From positions 1,054,001-1,118,000 of the forward strand of contig CADCXA010000030.1 in NCBI GenBank assembly GCA_902806565.1: DNA of 64,000 nucleotides, written 5' to 3'. The stretch's first letter is position 1; each line of letters starts with the position of its first letter. The notes under the pieces were generated by a model. That model did not search any database. It saw only the letters and a list, made by a program, of their open reading frames with translations, and was not told the DNA's origin. This document shows positions 46,950 through 59,650 of the stretch, in pieces. The position numbers and the translations under genes are program-made. The DNA comes from Hypoxylon rubiginosum (lineage: Eukaryota > Ascomycota > Sordariomycetes > Xylariales > Hypoxylaceae).

Positions 46950-47138
46950 AGAAGCGCTAGAGACGTTATGTTTCTACTAAATGGATCATGCATATCGTTT
47001 CGTATTGATGAAAGGCGAACGTTGGACTGCAAGCGGGCAGGCGGGTAAAGAAAGGCGAAGGGCATGTTCTAGCCTGATGACACCGATGCAGAGCAAGTTG
47101 CCGAAAGGTGAGATGGTAGGATGCTTCTGCCGTTGGAT

Positions 47139-47172
47139 GATCGCCGCGATTTCATGTCATAGCCGTGATCGA
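47139..47172. promoter_or_regulatory. Candidate light-response element cluster (GATCGCCGCGAT and GATCGA)
   Basis: Two GATC words in 34 bases, GATCGCCGCGAT at 47139-47150 and the exact core GATCGA at 47167-47172, about 570-600 bases upstream of vvd. This resembles the paired arrangement of known fungal light-response elements. Confidence 0.4.
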
Positions 47173-47375
47173 GAATCCAAAGCGGCCATCGTAAGCCACT
47201 CGTCCTATCCCCTGGTCCCCGGGGCGGCCTAAAAGCAACGGCCTATACTAATGCAGCCCAAGCCCACACTCGTCGGGATGCGCCAGTTTGTTTAACTTAC
47301 TCTGATTCGGACAAATCAAAAGCCTGTGTAGAAGAGTTTTCTTGGCTTTTATGCAGTACCGTTTGAATCATCTGC

Positions 47376-47385
47376 GATCCGATTC
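47376..47385. promoter_or_regulatory. Candidate light-response element (GATCCGATTC)
   Basis: GATCC directly followed by CGAT-type text about 800 bases upstream of the vvd ATG. It resembles the GATNC-CGATN pattern described for light-response elements. Confidence 0.3.
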
Positions 47386-47878
47386 TGAAAGTATCGATAT
47401 TTGAGTAGTCTTATTTGGGGAGTCTTAGGTTTTAGATCTCAGGTCTTGGGTCTCATGCCTGAGCCCCCCTTAGACATACCTAGACACGTATTGTTGCTAT
47501 TACTAGAAATAGGGTGGTAATTCCAACGGGCACAGGTCTTGTGAGCAGAACAGAGCAGATCTTACTTCGTACACCGGGTTTCTTTTGCTTCTGGTTGTAC
47601 AACACCAGCAATGGCCACGACCGAACGACAATGACCGGACTACCGGTGAGTTGATAGAAAAAGTTTGTCATGGTTCACAGGCCTTCAACCGACACCAACC
47701 TCTCAGCGTGTCACGAGGTAGGGAGAGAAGGTCTCTTGGGTGAATCGAGATAGGTGATGGCGATATTGTTTGTCAACTTCTGACATTTCATTTTCTGGGC
47801 CTCACTGCAGCTCAACAAGGTCAAGCAGTACGAGGCCGCGGGCGAAGGATGATAGGAGTGTGCGACATTGGGTGGTGA

Positions 47879-47895
47879 GATCCATGCATCGATCG
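47879..47895. promoter_or_regulatory. Candidate distal light-response element (GATCCATGCATCGATCG)
   Basis: Contains GATCC and, on the opposite strand, GATCGA (TCGATC at 47889-47894), spaced as in the GATNC...CGATN pattern. It sits about 1.3 kb upstream of vvd. No transcription unit between it and vvd could be supported. Confidence 0.35.
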
Positions 47896-48905
47896 CTGCA
47901 GAAGCCGTTTCCATCTAGATCTTGACAAAATAATTATGAGCGTCATCGTTATTGGATCGGGAAATTTTCTTTAGGACTAGTAGAGTGGGTCGTCGAGGTA
48001 CTATGGATGTATGTTTTCCTATTGTCTGTGCGCTCGCTAATAGGATGCGCTCCGTTCAGCCCATGTAGCCCGTGCCATCCCCGGCATCCCGTTCCCCTAT
48101 CCCCTAGGGCTGTGAGCTGTCTGGACTTAGGAGGCTTGCCTTTTAATCAGCCTCAAAAGTCAGCCTCCACGTGATGTATATGCAGGTAACCAACTTGTCT
48201 CTGCTACCACTTACTTTCTATGACGCACCGAAAAAAGAAAGGCGGGAGAGACTCGAATTTCAGAATTCGGTCCCAACGTTTCTCCTTTGAGGTAGCACGT
48301 TTTTAGCCAAAATTCCTTTTTTTAGTTCATACTATCCTGTTGGCAAACACGTCGACAGCCACAGGTCTCACCCAAGCTTTTCATCCCTGAACTCGGGGAT
48401 ACAGTTATCTAGGAATCTTATTTTTTAAGAGTAAAATAGCTAAGGTGGTGGTGAGCATTAGACCGTGAAAGCCTCACTTATCTTGACTTTACTACTGAAC
48501 CACATATGAGCATGAGTAGGGGGTTTAAAAAAGGAGAAAATAGAAAATCATGCGAGCCAACATTCTTGAGTAACACATCATTATAACCGAATCCCTTTCA
48601 TTCTTGACCCTGGATATGCGGCAAGAAAAATAAGAGTTACTTTGGGCAGAGATGATGAACCTATATACGTACCTACGTATGTAGCTTAGGAGGTAGTCGC
48701 CAGTCGCAGACTACAAAATCTAGATAGGCTATCACATATAACAATAATAATAATCACTGGAGCCCTAGGGACTTAGAATCATCGCAACTGAATTTTTAAA
48801 AGCAATTATCAAGTGCCGACCAGCATCGTCTTAACCTGCCTCTCAACTCCGGTGCCCTGACTTCTATCAAGTTACCTAGGGTCGGAAATGCTGAAACACG
48901 AACGT

Positions 48906-48927
48906 TGCTTGCTTGCTTGCTTGCTTG
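48906..48927. repeat. GCTT tetranucleotide repeat
   Basis: About five tandem GCTT units in the distal vvd upstream region, probably a simple microsatellite. Confidence 0.8.
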
Positions 48928-49380
48928 CGCGGCCGTCTCTCATGAGGGGGAAAAAAAAAACAGAAACCACCCCCCCTAAACGTAATACACTGAATGCTAC
49001 ACAATGGCGAGCGCTGCCGCTCTGTCTATCTCTTTGGGGACGACGCCATTAACAATTATTCATTATTAGAAAAACAAAACACAGACACATAACCTGGCGA
49101 ACTCCCAGATTCGCTATGCAATACCATAGAATTATGATACGACAGCCGAAGAAAACAGGCCCCCCCGGTCCTCCTCGGTTGCGTATTAAAAGGGAGACAA
49201 CGCCTACTCGAGTGCGGCAATTCCCGCACTCTCCAGCACAGACCTTAAGGCCGCGTCCAGAATGGCCCTCGACACGCCCAGGACGACCGTCGAAACGAGG
49301 CTCCAGATCCACACGGTAACAGGATCCAAGCCCCTTAGAAGCGCGAAAGTACCGGGGTTGTTGTCATTAGTGCCGGGGAG

Positions 49381-52300
49381 TCAATGCAGGCCGACGAGCC
49401 GGCGGTTCTTGGTCTGCAGCTGGCGCAGCTTCTTGTCGAGGGCGTCGTGCTGCTTCTTGGCCTGCGTCAGCGCCGCCTCCGCGTCCTCGACGCTCATGAG
49501 CGGCCGGCTGCCGATCGACGGCGACGGTTGCTGTTCGCCTGCAGTGCCGCTACCGCTACCGCCGATGCTACCGTCGTTATAGCCGTCGAAAGGAGGTACG
49601 TTGAACGGGAGACCGCCGTTGCCCACTGCGGCGGCGGCCTGGCCGAATTCGTCACCCGCCCGCCCCGAGAACATCATCTTGCCCGGGTCTCCGGCGCCGT
49701 CGGTCGGCGGGTATATCCAGGGCGCCAGCTGCTGCAGGTTCAGGTTCCTACCAGCGTTAGCGCCAGACCCGGCGTTCTTGTACCCGCTGAGGTTCAGGGA
49801 AGGGAGCACATGCTGGTTGATGCAGCTGATAGCCTCCTCGCGGTGCATCTTGCCCACCGGGTCGCTAGGATAGTTGTCCGGGCCCGCGGGGAAATAAGAC
49901 GGCGTCCCGTTAGGCACGGCGCGATTCTTCATAAGACTAAACCCCGTAGAGGGCGAGTGGCGAGGCGCCGCGAAAGCAGTAGGGCGGAGGCTGTCGGCCC
50001 GCAATCGATCTTGGAGTTCGAGGAATAGTTCTGCTTCGCTCTCAGTCAAGTTGAGAAGACAATCCCCATTAGGAGTGAGAAGCACCGTGTGCTCATTCAC
50101 TATCTTTCGGACAGGCTGGAAGGCATTAAGCTTATCCTCGTCTTCCTTCATAACAATCGCCTTCAAGGTCGGCGGGAGGGTCGTTGGCATATTGCCAATG
50201 AAGTCTGAGCGATAGCCCTGTATAGCCTTAAAGAAGCTGACCGCCTCGGCATCGGGAAGACTACCGCTTTCGACGAGTAATCGGAAAACATCACGTAGGT
50301 TAGGAATGTCGCCGACGTCTTCGTCCGTACGTTGTTCCTGCTTAAGGTCTGGAGTGTGGCCGACATAGTCAGGAGTTAAAACAGTAGTCTTAGTCGACTC
50401 GTTCAACCTAATAGAAGTGTCAACCGCTACGGGGCTCCTGGGCGGACTTTTAACAGCCCTGCTCTTTTGGTCTGCGACCTTGGGCAACTCGGCGGCTGCA
50501 GCAGTGTTTTTGATTCCTTTATTAGGCTTCTCGCTCATGTCCGCAGGAGGCGTGAAGGCACCTTTTTGGGGTGCAGAGGTATCTACCCGTGTCTCCGCGA
50601 TGCTTGGCGTCTCAGGGCGGCTCGCAGCATTCGCCCTCTTCTCCTTCTTCTGTTTCTTCTTCCTTCCAAGGATAGGGGCGATTTCCACTTCTTGTTCGAC
50701 CGGTTTCGACTCAGCAATCTGCGCGGCAGCCTCCTTTGAAGCTTCTTTACGTTGTTTGCGTTGCTGACTCTTCGTAGTAGCGCGCACGGATGCGGTGCCG
50801 ACCTTTGAGGGCGGCGGAGAACTCGTTCGAGAAACAGAGACGGACGCACTCACAATAGATGCAGTGTCTGAGATGATCTCGCTAGCGGGCGTTGCAGGGC
50901 GATGTGACGAACTAGCCATACCAGCGGCTCGAATCGACGCAACAGCTGCCGGCGGTATATGGATGGAGGGAGCCTCTGTCTTTGGGGTGTGGACAAGACG
51001 TAGTGTCTTAGGAGCAACTTTCGCTAAGGGAGAAGATACTGATGCGGTAGTAGGTGTAGGGGTTGCTAAGGTAGAAGCCCTTCGGATTTGAGTAGCGCTG
51101 GTAGGAATTTGGCTTGACGATTTATCTGTTCCACTAGCTGCTTCGCCGATGCCAACACCAGTCTGTGCGATAGTTTTCGTGGCGGCCGCAATGTCGAGAA
51201 TGCCAGGCACCGGGCGTTTCTCAGATTTGTTAGGGGCGGCCTTGTTCACTGAAGATTTGGCTATCGTGTCGCTGATAGTCTTCTTAGCCTGAGAAGCTTT
51301 GGCAGAAGACGCGGACCTCGAAGGTAAAACAGGAGTTAACTTTGGGGGCGAACTTGTCTTGACCGAGTCCAGTGCAGGAAAATCTTCTTCTTGCAAGACA
51401 CCTTTACCCGACGCTGTCTTCGAGGCCTGAGCGGCGATGTCTTTCGACAAGCCACTCCTCGCGGCCAATTCTTTAATACTTTTCTTCGCCTCATTCCCGC
51501 TAGCCGATGTGCTCTCTTTCTTGGCGGAGGGTGCCAAATTTGCGGCAGCCTTTGGAATGAGAGGAGTTACAGGTCGCTGAATAGGAAGCGGTTTGGAAAA
51601 TATTACGCTTTGGCCCGTCTGAGTTTGTGGGACAGGAGTCGAGCTCTCAGTGAGTTGTGCCGGGTGCGAGTAGCTCAAACCAAGACCGGGTGGTACAGAC
51701 GTCCTACCGCTATCTAGGGAGTATAATAGTCCAGGCTCCTCAATCTCGTCATCATCATCCGCTACCAGGGCGTCTACCGACGAGGAAACTTCGTCGAGGG
51801 GTAAGAGGTCGTCATCTAGAGGAAAATAACGTTAGCTACTGGGACCGAAATTAGGTGGTTAACTACAACACGAAGGAGATTGAAAAAGCAGGCGTCACAT
51901 CACAGGGTTTCCATCGTCGTCTTCCACAAGTTATACATAGGAGGTAGGTAATAATAGCAATGGGTGTGAAAAAAGGTGCTATATTAAGCAATTTTTTTCT
52001 GGTGTGGTCTGGAATATCGACCTGCTTGTTAACGTACATTAAGAAGTGTGGAAGACGACGATGGCTTGCCTGAGATGACCATGTAACCGAATCGTGCGCG
52101 GCAAAACAACAAGTGAATAGTGCCAGAAATCAAGTGTATCATCAGAATAGCAAGGTCTGGGCGAGAAACCTCGTCGTTTTCCAAATTGCAAAGTGGACGC
52201 CAAATGCAACCTAGACCCATCCCGGGTCGATGCCTCTGCAATGCTCGCTCAAACAATGTGGTGCGGAATATTCCGATTATTTCCCTTGACCCTTTCCGAA

Positions 52301-54946
52301 ATCCCTAGCAACGCCCCAGATGTACCCTTGCCGAAGTCAAGTAAAAACAATCGTGCCGCCTGACGCACACACGCACTCAATAGGGGCTACCAAACGGCTA
52401 CCACCCTCCCCTACTGTATACGCCGGAACCGTACACCATGCTGGGATTGAACCCACCTTGGTTTTGTCCCCCGTAAAGCCCCTGCCCGACTCCGGTGCTT
52501 CCCTGTTGCTGCTGATGCTGCATTCTCGCCTGCAGGATGCTCGGGTCCGCAAGATCTACTAAGCCACTCCCCCCAGAGGAGGAAGTGTTAGCGTGTCTGT
52601 GCTTCTTCCCCTTCTTCTTCTGCTTTGGTCCGAAATCTTGGAAAGCTCCAGGCTGGGTACCATGGAGCGATGCCAGAAGGCCCGGAGCCGGAGCAGGAGC
52701 GGGGGTGGAGGAAGTAGAGGGTGGGTATTGGTTATTAAAGGAAAAGTACTCACGCTTAGACGCATCGTGGGCCTGGGTGCTGCCCGCGCCCCGTCCACGA
52801 ATGATGGACTGGAGAAGTTCGCTCGAATTGTCCTTGGACGCAGCGCCGAATGCTGATCCACCAAAGGAATGGTTTTGTCCGAACATTCCGCCATTAACGG
52901 GTGTTGATCCCGTCGATTTCAGCCCAGGCGGCGGTCCTGGGATAGATGAAGAGTATAGCTGATTACCTGGCTGCGGTCGGTATCCAGAGGGCATCATAGA
53001 TGACTGTTGCGCCATGTATCGCGGGTCACCAGTCGTCTTCACGTTGATCGAGCTCGAGTTGTTTTCATTCGCGAAGCTGAATCGTGACTGCTGGCGAGAG
53101 TGGCCCCCCTGGCCTTGGAAGAGAGATGAAGATTGCGCCGAGATACCGGGCGGCATCTGATCTGCGAAGCTGCCCTGAGGTCGCATAAAGACTTGCTGCT
53201 GCGGTGTCAGGGTACGTCCGCCAATGGAACCGACGGCTGAAGAGCCTTGACCGTATCCCGATAGGCTCGGTCCGAACACGTCATTTGCGATAGTTCGCTG
53301 AATCGGAGGCTGCGCTAGATTTCGTCGCTGGTCATAGCGAGCACTCTCACGACCTTGATCTCGATCTTCGGGCTCTCCGCCTAGCGCGAGGCTACCGCTC
53401 TCGGGCTCGCCTTCAGAAGGTTCTAGGTTGTCGACTTGCTCTTCAGGCTCACCTAGACGATTCTCATCCTCATCCCTCATAGCTCGTCTTCGCCGCCAGC
53501 CGTTAACATCGAATAAAGGAGGGAATGAGTCGTCTGTATCCTTGTTCGTAGGTGGCACAAATGCACTCTCAGGAATATCCGAGATGAGCTTCATGATACC
53601 ACTGAAATCCAGCATATCCTGTAGGAATCCGGACGTTGTCTTCGCATTGGGAGCTGCCACTTTGGCAGGCGCGTCAACTGCCGGTTGCTTCTCGGCTTTT
53701 CGATCAGCCGAAGCGGACGCTTCCGTAGGTACTGCAGTCTCTATTGGTTCCTGTGGGGATTCGGTCGTAACAGGCAGCGATGTAGATATAGCAGGACTAG
53801 AGGCAGCACCGCTGGTAGCATGGCTACCTCGTCTGCTTCGCTGCTGAGTGGTACGCGCCCAATTTGCCGAAGCTGGTAGAGCCGGACCATCACCGGCGTC
53901 CGAGCCTTCTTTACTCGACGTACGGACCATAGGCTGAGACGACCCTATCGATGTGGTCTGTTGTCGCGAAGCAGAACGTGACGACGACGAGGCAAGCGGG
54001 CGCTGGGTGTGAACACTATTCAGAGAGGAGAGATCTTGTCGAGAGTAACTATCCTCCTCATCACCCAGCTCATGCAAGAACATGCATTGGCGATTCCCGC
54101 ATTGCTCGTGTCTAAGCCATGCCGAACAGTACTTGGTCGTTCCCAGCTGGGCCTTGAGAGTGCGATCTCCATTCTGGGAGCCGTGTACAGCTTGTATGCA
54201 GCGAGCAGCATCATCCTTCTTCTCGAACGTGACGTAGATGCCAATAGATTGAGGGTGTCCATCGGCAGACTTGCGATTACTAATCGATATCTTCTGGATG
54301 TTGCCATACTGGCCGAAGAACTCTTTTTGGCGGAGAGTCTTGAGAAGCTCGTCTTCGCGAACGGTTGGGATCAAACCTGTCACATAGACAAGGTTTTTCT
54401 GGACGACGCGAACACCTTGGAGATTCTTGCGACTTTCTTTTTCGGCCTCGCGCTTTTGTACCTCCTTCTGACGCTGCTCTGTTGCTCGCTTCTTCTGGTT
54501 CTTCTGGATGTTGGCTCGAAATTCCGCCTCCCTATATCGGGTTAGTTACTCTCCCCATCTCAAATGACACAGCAAACATACTCTTCGCGGGTGACAACCT
54601 TCCACTTTATATCTTTCTCATCGTAAGGTCGTCGACATGCGGGACACAGGCCGTTCAGGTTGTTCTTGAGGTTGTTGTAACAGAACTGGCAAATCTAGAC
54701 AGGAGACGTCAGTAACGTATTTAAACACATGATGAAATCTTCAAATTCCCTACCTGATATCCGCACGGACACGGTCTGAAGTTTCTGTCGGCAAGATCGA
54801 ACTCTTCTATGCACAGAGGGCTACAAACGAGATGTTAGTTATCCAACAACACAGGGTCGGGAAAGCAAAAAAAAGACCAGGTAGTATTAATGATGTGCTT
54901 ACCAGGTATCCTCTTCATCATCGATGAAGCTATCTTGAGGAGCCAT
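49381..54946 (-). CDS. NOT4: CCR4-NOT subunit 4, RING-type E3 ubiquitin ligase
   Basis: Five exons join in phase: 54903-54946, 54754-54820, 54582-54694, 52457-54531 and 49381-51815, total 1577 aa. The start MAPQDSFIDDEEDT leads into a C4C4 RING (CPLC, CPCG, CQFC, CPAC) across exons 1-3. A basic coiled segment follows (RATEQRQKEVQKREAESRKN), then the RRM (KNLQGVRVVQKNLVYVTGLI onward) and a C3H1-like finger with WLRHEQCGNRQCMFLHELGD. The rest is long and disordered. Exon 5 continues with PPGLGLSYSHPAQL, KGVLQEEDFPALDS, TVLLTPNGDCLLNLTESEAE and a final coiled coil (SVEDAEAALTQAKKQHDAL). Not4 ubiquitinates stalled-ribosome and other targets in the CCR4-NOT deadenylase complex. The exon 4-5 join uses a 641-nt intron, unusually long for this window. 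The alternative is that exon 4 ends at 52398 (GSGVYSRGGW) and exon 5 belongs to another gene or isoform. Confidence 0.82.
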
Positions 54947-56289
54947 GTTGGTGATGTGTGTTCAGAAGGCACACAAGCTTGGGATAGCTCAAGAACTATG
55001 ATAGTTCCAGCACCAGGGTAACCACAACACCAGCGACAGGATCGGGTGCGACGTTATCGGTAGCTATTAAAGGTGCGGTCGCGGCGTGTAGGCAAAGCGC
55101 GTCGTGGCTATCTGTCCAGTTTTGGGTTGAAATGTCGGGTGATTATGCACTGGGAAAAGAAATGGATATACCACGGTGAAAAAAAAGCATGCGATGCCCC
55201 TCTGAAAAAACGCGTCTAATGAAAACACAAGAGGAAAAAAGGGAAACTGATTTCGTTGTCGACGTCGGCGTGTCGCGGAAAGACTTGCTGGACGGGAGCA
55301 ACCAAAGTCAGTGGTTGGATTAAAATGACTGCGTGAAGGTGAGAGTAGGCAAAGGTAAAAAAGGCGAAGGAGGTTTAATGCAGAAAGATTGGATCAGTCG
55401 CCGAAAAGAAACGTTGACCCGATTCGCGCTAGGTAACCCAGGTGGAAGGCCAAGTGCGGCTTAGTGCAAAATTTGCGAATTTTTGCCTTAGGTACCCTAG
55501 CCCGTGCGTAAGGTAGCAGTTTAGCAGCTTAGGCTAGTACCTAGGTACTTCCCTGCAGTTGCTTAATTGCGCACGTACAGTGTGAAGTGCAAGTAGCGTG
55601 TACCAGTACCGTAAGCAAACTCCCTGACTTTAGGTACCTAATTTGGTAGGTACGATTTTATTTGGGGGACAATTGGCTGTCGTTGAGAAGAAAACCGTAC
55701 CTGAGGTAAGCTGGCTTCACGATGAGTTCCGTTGCTGAGTTGGCCTCAACTTCAGTGTTTTCATTCGTGACGGAGGCCTTCTATTAACGAAACCTCTAAA
55801 AGTCGTGTACGAGTTTCTATGGTTTTCCGTGGCCCTGTCGATCTCCGAGGATGAGGAAGGTTTAGTGGAAGTCGGGAGGTGCAGGTCATGTGCTACGTCA
55901 CATAAAATAAGATTGCTCGAGCTTATGTAAGACAACTGCTCAGTTGTTTGGTGCAGGTGTTTTGGCTGTCAGGGCCCGGCTTTAGATCTTGTTGTTCCGT
56001 TGTACCTAGGTACCTACCGCTGTCCAGGTCTGCGGGACTGCAGGTGCGGGGCCTGATGAATGGTCGGAACAAGTCTTAACATTGTTCCGCAAATTGCAAT
56101 TGGCCAGGTCTGATTGGACTAAGTCCCAGCAATACACTGTAATACACTGTGAGGCACCTTGTGTATGTCAGTTACAGGCCATTACCTAAACTTCCTCAAT
56201 AATAATTGATAGCGAATACCTCTCAATATACGCTCACAATTCTGTCCACGACCACGATCAATTGGCTCGCCTGCCATCGCCTACCGATC
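54947..56289. other. Divergent intergenic region NOT4 / Complex I 30-kDa subunit
   Basis: About 1.3 kb with no supportable gene. Two extended palindromes, GTACCTAGGTAC at 55537-55548 and again at 56002-56013, together with TAGGTACC words near 55630-55655, make this the densest site of that motif in the window. Confidence 0.55.
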
Positions 56290-57235
56290 ATGGCGACCAA
56301 GCTCTGCCGAAGCAGAGCTCTCGCATCAGCTCTGCGACCTTCCAAACCCTCGTTGCCGTCACGGAACGACCAGGTCGTCCGCTGCATCGCATCCACTGCC
56401 CGCCAAAATGTCGCTATGCCCAAGGATGCTCCGAACATGAGGCAGGCCCCGCGAGACCACCCCAAGGAGCTCAAAGCCCCCATTGTCAACCCGGCCGACA
56501 AGTACTCCACCAAGGCCGATGACCTCCACCGCTACGGATCTTGGCTTATGGGCTGCTTGCCCAAGTACATCCAGCAGTTCTCCGTTTGGAAGGATGAGCT
56601 TGTTATCTACATTTCGCCCTCCGGAGTTATACCTGTTTTTTCTTTCCTAAAGTGTAAGACACGCATATGCATTCCTAAACCAAGCTACTACTCTCGGGGC
56701 GCTGTGTTTTGCTAACTCAAGGCTAGACAACACGGCTGCTGAGTTCACCCAAGTCAGCACCGTTACGGCCGTGGACTTCCCGACCAGAGACCAGCGGTTC
56801 GAGATTATCTATAACCTGCTCAGCGTAAGACATAATGCACGAATCCGAGTCAAGACGTACGCAGACGAGGCGTCGCCGGTGCCGAGCATCACGCCCTTGT
56901 TCGACGGCGCCAACTGGTACGAGCGGGAAGTCTACGATCTGTTTGGAGTTTTCTTCGTCGGCCACCCGGATCTGCGCCGCATCATGACCGACTACGGTTT
57001 TGAAGGCCACCCTCTGCGGAAGGATTTCCCGCTGACCGGGTACACTGAGATCCGGTACGACGAGGAGAAGAAGCGCATCGTCACGGAGCCGTTAGAGTTG
57101 ACGCAGGCGTTCCGTAACTTCGAAGGCGGTTCAACGGCCTGGGAGCCGGTCGGACCTGGTGCTGACCGCAAGCCTGAGAGCTTCAAATTACCTACGCCAA
57201 AGCCCGAGGAAAAGAAGGAGGAGCCTAAGAAATAG
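56290..57235 (+). CDS. NADH dehydrogenase (Complex I) 30-kDa iron-sulfur-fragment subunit (NDUFS3 / nuo-30.4)
   Basis: Two exons, 56290-56653 and 56727-57235, give 290 aa. The N-terminus ([20 protein letters not shown]) is basic and amphipathic, consistent with a mitochondrial presequence. The splice rebuilds [14 protein letters not shown]. The family signature is clear: [20 protein letters not shown] followed by [20 protein letters not shown] and [12 protein letters not shown]. Then comes a short hydrophilic tail rich in Lys and Glu. This matrix-arm subunit of the peripheral arm helps form the quinone-binding module next to the 49-kDa subunit. The intron is 73 nt. The gene converges with a small gene at 57514. 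Confidence 0.95.
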
Positions 57236-57513
57236 ATGCCAATCGCATGGCCTGTACATATTTGTGACACAATTGACATTGTTATCTTATAACATTGTCA
57301 CCACCTCGTCCAAGGCATCTCCATCATTCATTGTTGGAGTGAGATAACTACCTTAGATTAGGTACTAAATTAAAGGAGTGTCAGGATAATAGCTCCTAGT
57401 TATTACTACACCACCCAATTCCAACGTTCTCCATTTGTCTTCCTCGGGCCCTAGATAATTGCGATTTTGCCTTACCCAAGTTACAAATAATCTTCTCCTG
57501 GACTTCTCGGCAT

Positions 57514-57843
57514 CTATGGCTGGAAATATTCAATACCGCTCAGCACTTTCTTCATGCCCGGCGTCGGGGTCTGAGCCTCAGGCACAGGTTTCTTTTCTGC
57601 CTTGGCGTGCTGGCCGGCCTCAGTCATCAGACCCCTCTGGGGTTTGTCTGTGGATAGGGCGCTGGATTTCACGTCCATGCCGCTGCCTTTACTGGGCGCA
57701 GCGTGGTCGTGCTTAGCTTTGCAGAGTGTCAGCTATACGCGTAACTCAAGTTAGGCGTTCTAGGTGAGAGACCGAGTTCACTACTTACTTGAGGCGGGCT
57801 TGTCAACGTCGTTTGCCGTCGCCTGCTCGAATAATGAGGACAT
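57514..57843 (-). CDS. Small protein of 85 aa, two exons, unrecognised
   Basis: Two exons, 57789-57843 and 57514-57716, code 85 aa: MSSLFEQATANDVDKPAST, then a basic low-complexity body (KHDHAAPSKGSGMDVKSSAL, KPQRGLMTEAGQHAKAEKKP) and a short hydrophobic end LSGIEYFQP. The 72-nt intron has a strong GTAAGT donor, a CTAAC branch site and an AAAG acceptor that keeps the frame. It is too short for the usual length cut-offs, so it is easily missed. The composition suggests a disordered, charged protein with a helical tail. No family recognised. It converges with the Complex I gene, 278 bases away. Confidence 0.55.
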
Positions 57844-59650
57844 TGTGTTGCGGGTTCGTAGATATGGAAGTTATGATAGACTCTTTACGTTATTGATATA
57901 CTCGGTTCCTCTGCGACTTGACGACTTGAAGTCCTTTGACACACTTTCTTGAACAGTTCACTTCCTCTTCATTTTCATTCCTTCAGGGTTATTATATTTG
58001 AGGAGTCGAAACTTTGTGACTAAGTCTCGGGTGTTAATGTGTCGTCGAGATGATATCATGAATATGAGAAAGCTACTTTTCATTGGCTCACCTAAATATC
58101 TGGCCTTTAAAACCTCCATACTTCAGAAGGTTCGTACCTATTTCTAACGTTGCAAGACTACTAGGTACTGGGTCTGTCGATTTCAGTGCTATATATATGT
58201 ATGTTTGGTAGTGAAATTGGATTGCACGCTGGTGGAAGTAAAGCCTGTGATAACTGAATATAGAACCCAGAAATACTAGTGAATATACATACACGTATTG
58301 AGAAGGCAAAGTACCGATGCCCGAAAATTAAATATTGGTCTATCGCAATAGCAACCTACTTCAAGTTTAGAATATTCGTATATAACCATACTCAGTTGAA
58401 GCTTCTTCCATACTACTCTTCCGCTGCTTAGAGCCCCTTCTTCATTATCGCTGTTGCTGGCGTGAAAGTTTTCGATATTTTCGATAAGCTCACATGAACA
58501 TAAAAAAGGTTAAATTGAAACCCCTTCCAGTCAGGGCGGTCGCACATTCTAACTAATGGTCATTAATCTAGGAAAGAGCAGAGCAATAAGTATATTAAGA
58601 AGGGCAGGCTTCTTCGATTTCTATGAACACTATTATCGTCTCCTCAACTATTCCACCCAAAACAAAACAACTTCACACTTTCACACTTCCAACCTCAACA
58701 TACTAAAAACTCGAGCCACCCAGTGAGAAATTCAACCAGTGCTGGCAGGAATCGAACCTATTCAACCTGAGAAAACCAAAACCAATAGAGCAAGACTTGG
58801 ATTGGTCGCCTCCTGGGGCCTGTAAGCTGCACCGTCTGCCATGCCATGCTACAAAATTGAGTCAAACACCACACTACAATCACTCTTTGCAACAAAGGCT
58901 CCTTTGAAACCATAAACCAAAGCGACAAGCAACGGGCCCGCATCCACAGGCACGGGCTAATTGACACTATATACGAATTATAACATCATACCTAGTACCT
59001 AGCTATGAGTTCCAGCACTTTCAACGCCGTCCGGCTGTACTTAGACCTGGTAACCCAGGCCAAACCCCTATATACTAAACCTATCAACAACTAATGGTAT
59101 ATATCGACGTCCTAACCCATATGGGCAAACAAACGTCCTTTTAGATGGGCAATGTGGATCACCAGGGCCTAATTAACAAACCCTAAGAGTTCGAAATACC
59201 TAAGACCGCGAGACAGCCCTCAAGACAGTCCGCGACAACAGCAGAGTCACACATAGCTAATATCATGGCCTTCTCTTCTCAATATTCCGAAGGGTTCCGA
59301 GACCTGCCATCGTCGGCTTGTATACGTCAACGATCCCACATGCCAGTCAAATGTTACCCTTGATGCCAGTTGATTAAGTGTAGATGGGTGTCCGATTAAT
59401 TCTACAATGTCACCAATTTAACCCATTCCTCCACCCGCCCTCCCAAAGCCATCATCGATCTTGACAGAGACTGCGACACCGATGAAGCCCTCTCATATCC
59501 GCCAGTCAACTCTGGCATAAGGCAATATAGTCTCTTGGAGAAAAAGGTGGCCTCGGCCAAGCCTCCCGCTCCATTATTTCCGCTCCAGGAGCCCCCCAAG
59601 AAGCCCGTTGCCCATCATCACGCCCCCTAGGCGTGACGACAGATTTCACC
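57844..59650. other. Intergenic region
   Basis: About 1.8 kb without a supportable gene. A weak tRNA-like B-box text near 58750-58765 (minus strand) lacks an acceptor stem and a D arm. The rest is AT-rich. Confidence 0.5.

Larger units (their letters stand above)
46574..49380. other. Long vvd upstream region
   Basis: About 2.8 kb between vvd and the 3' end of NOT4, both on the minus strand. No gene is supported; minus-strand frames at 47480-47671 and 47711-47914 are short and featureless. It contains the GATC-rich candidate light-response elements (listed separately), a GCTT microsatellite at about 48906-48927, and an A-run near 48951-48960. Confidence 0.55.

Noticed and set aside
52398..52456. 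Alternative NOT4 stop (GSGVYSRGGW) as the only end of the gene
   Set aside because: A phase-matched splice to exon 5 exists and exon 5 starts mid-protein with no ATG of its own; kept only as a possible isoform.
58735..58820. tRNA-like B-box (GGTTCGATTCC) on the minus strand
   Set aside because: No matching acceptor stem, D arm or anticodon arm could be folded around it.
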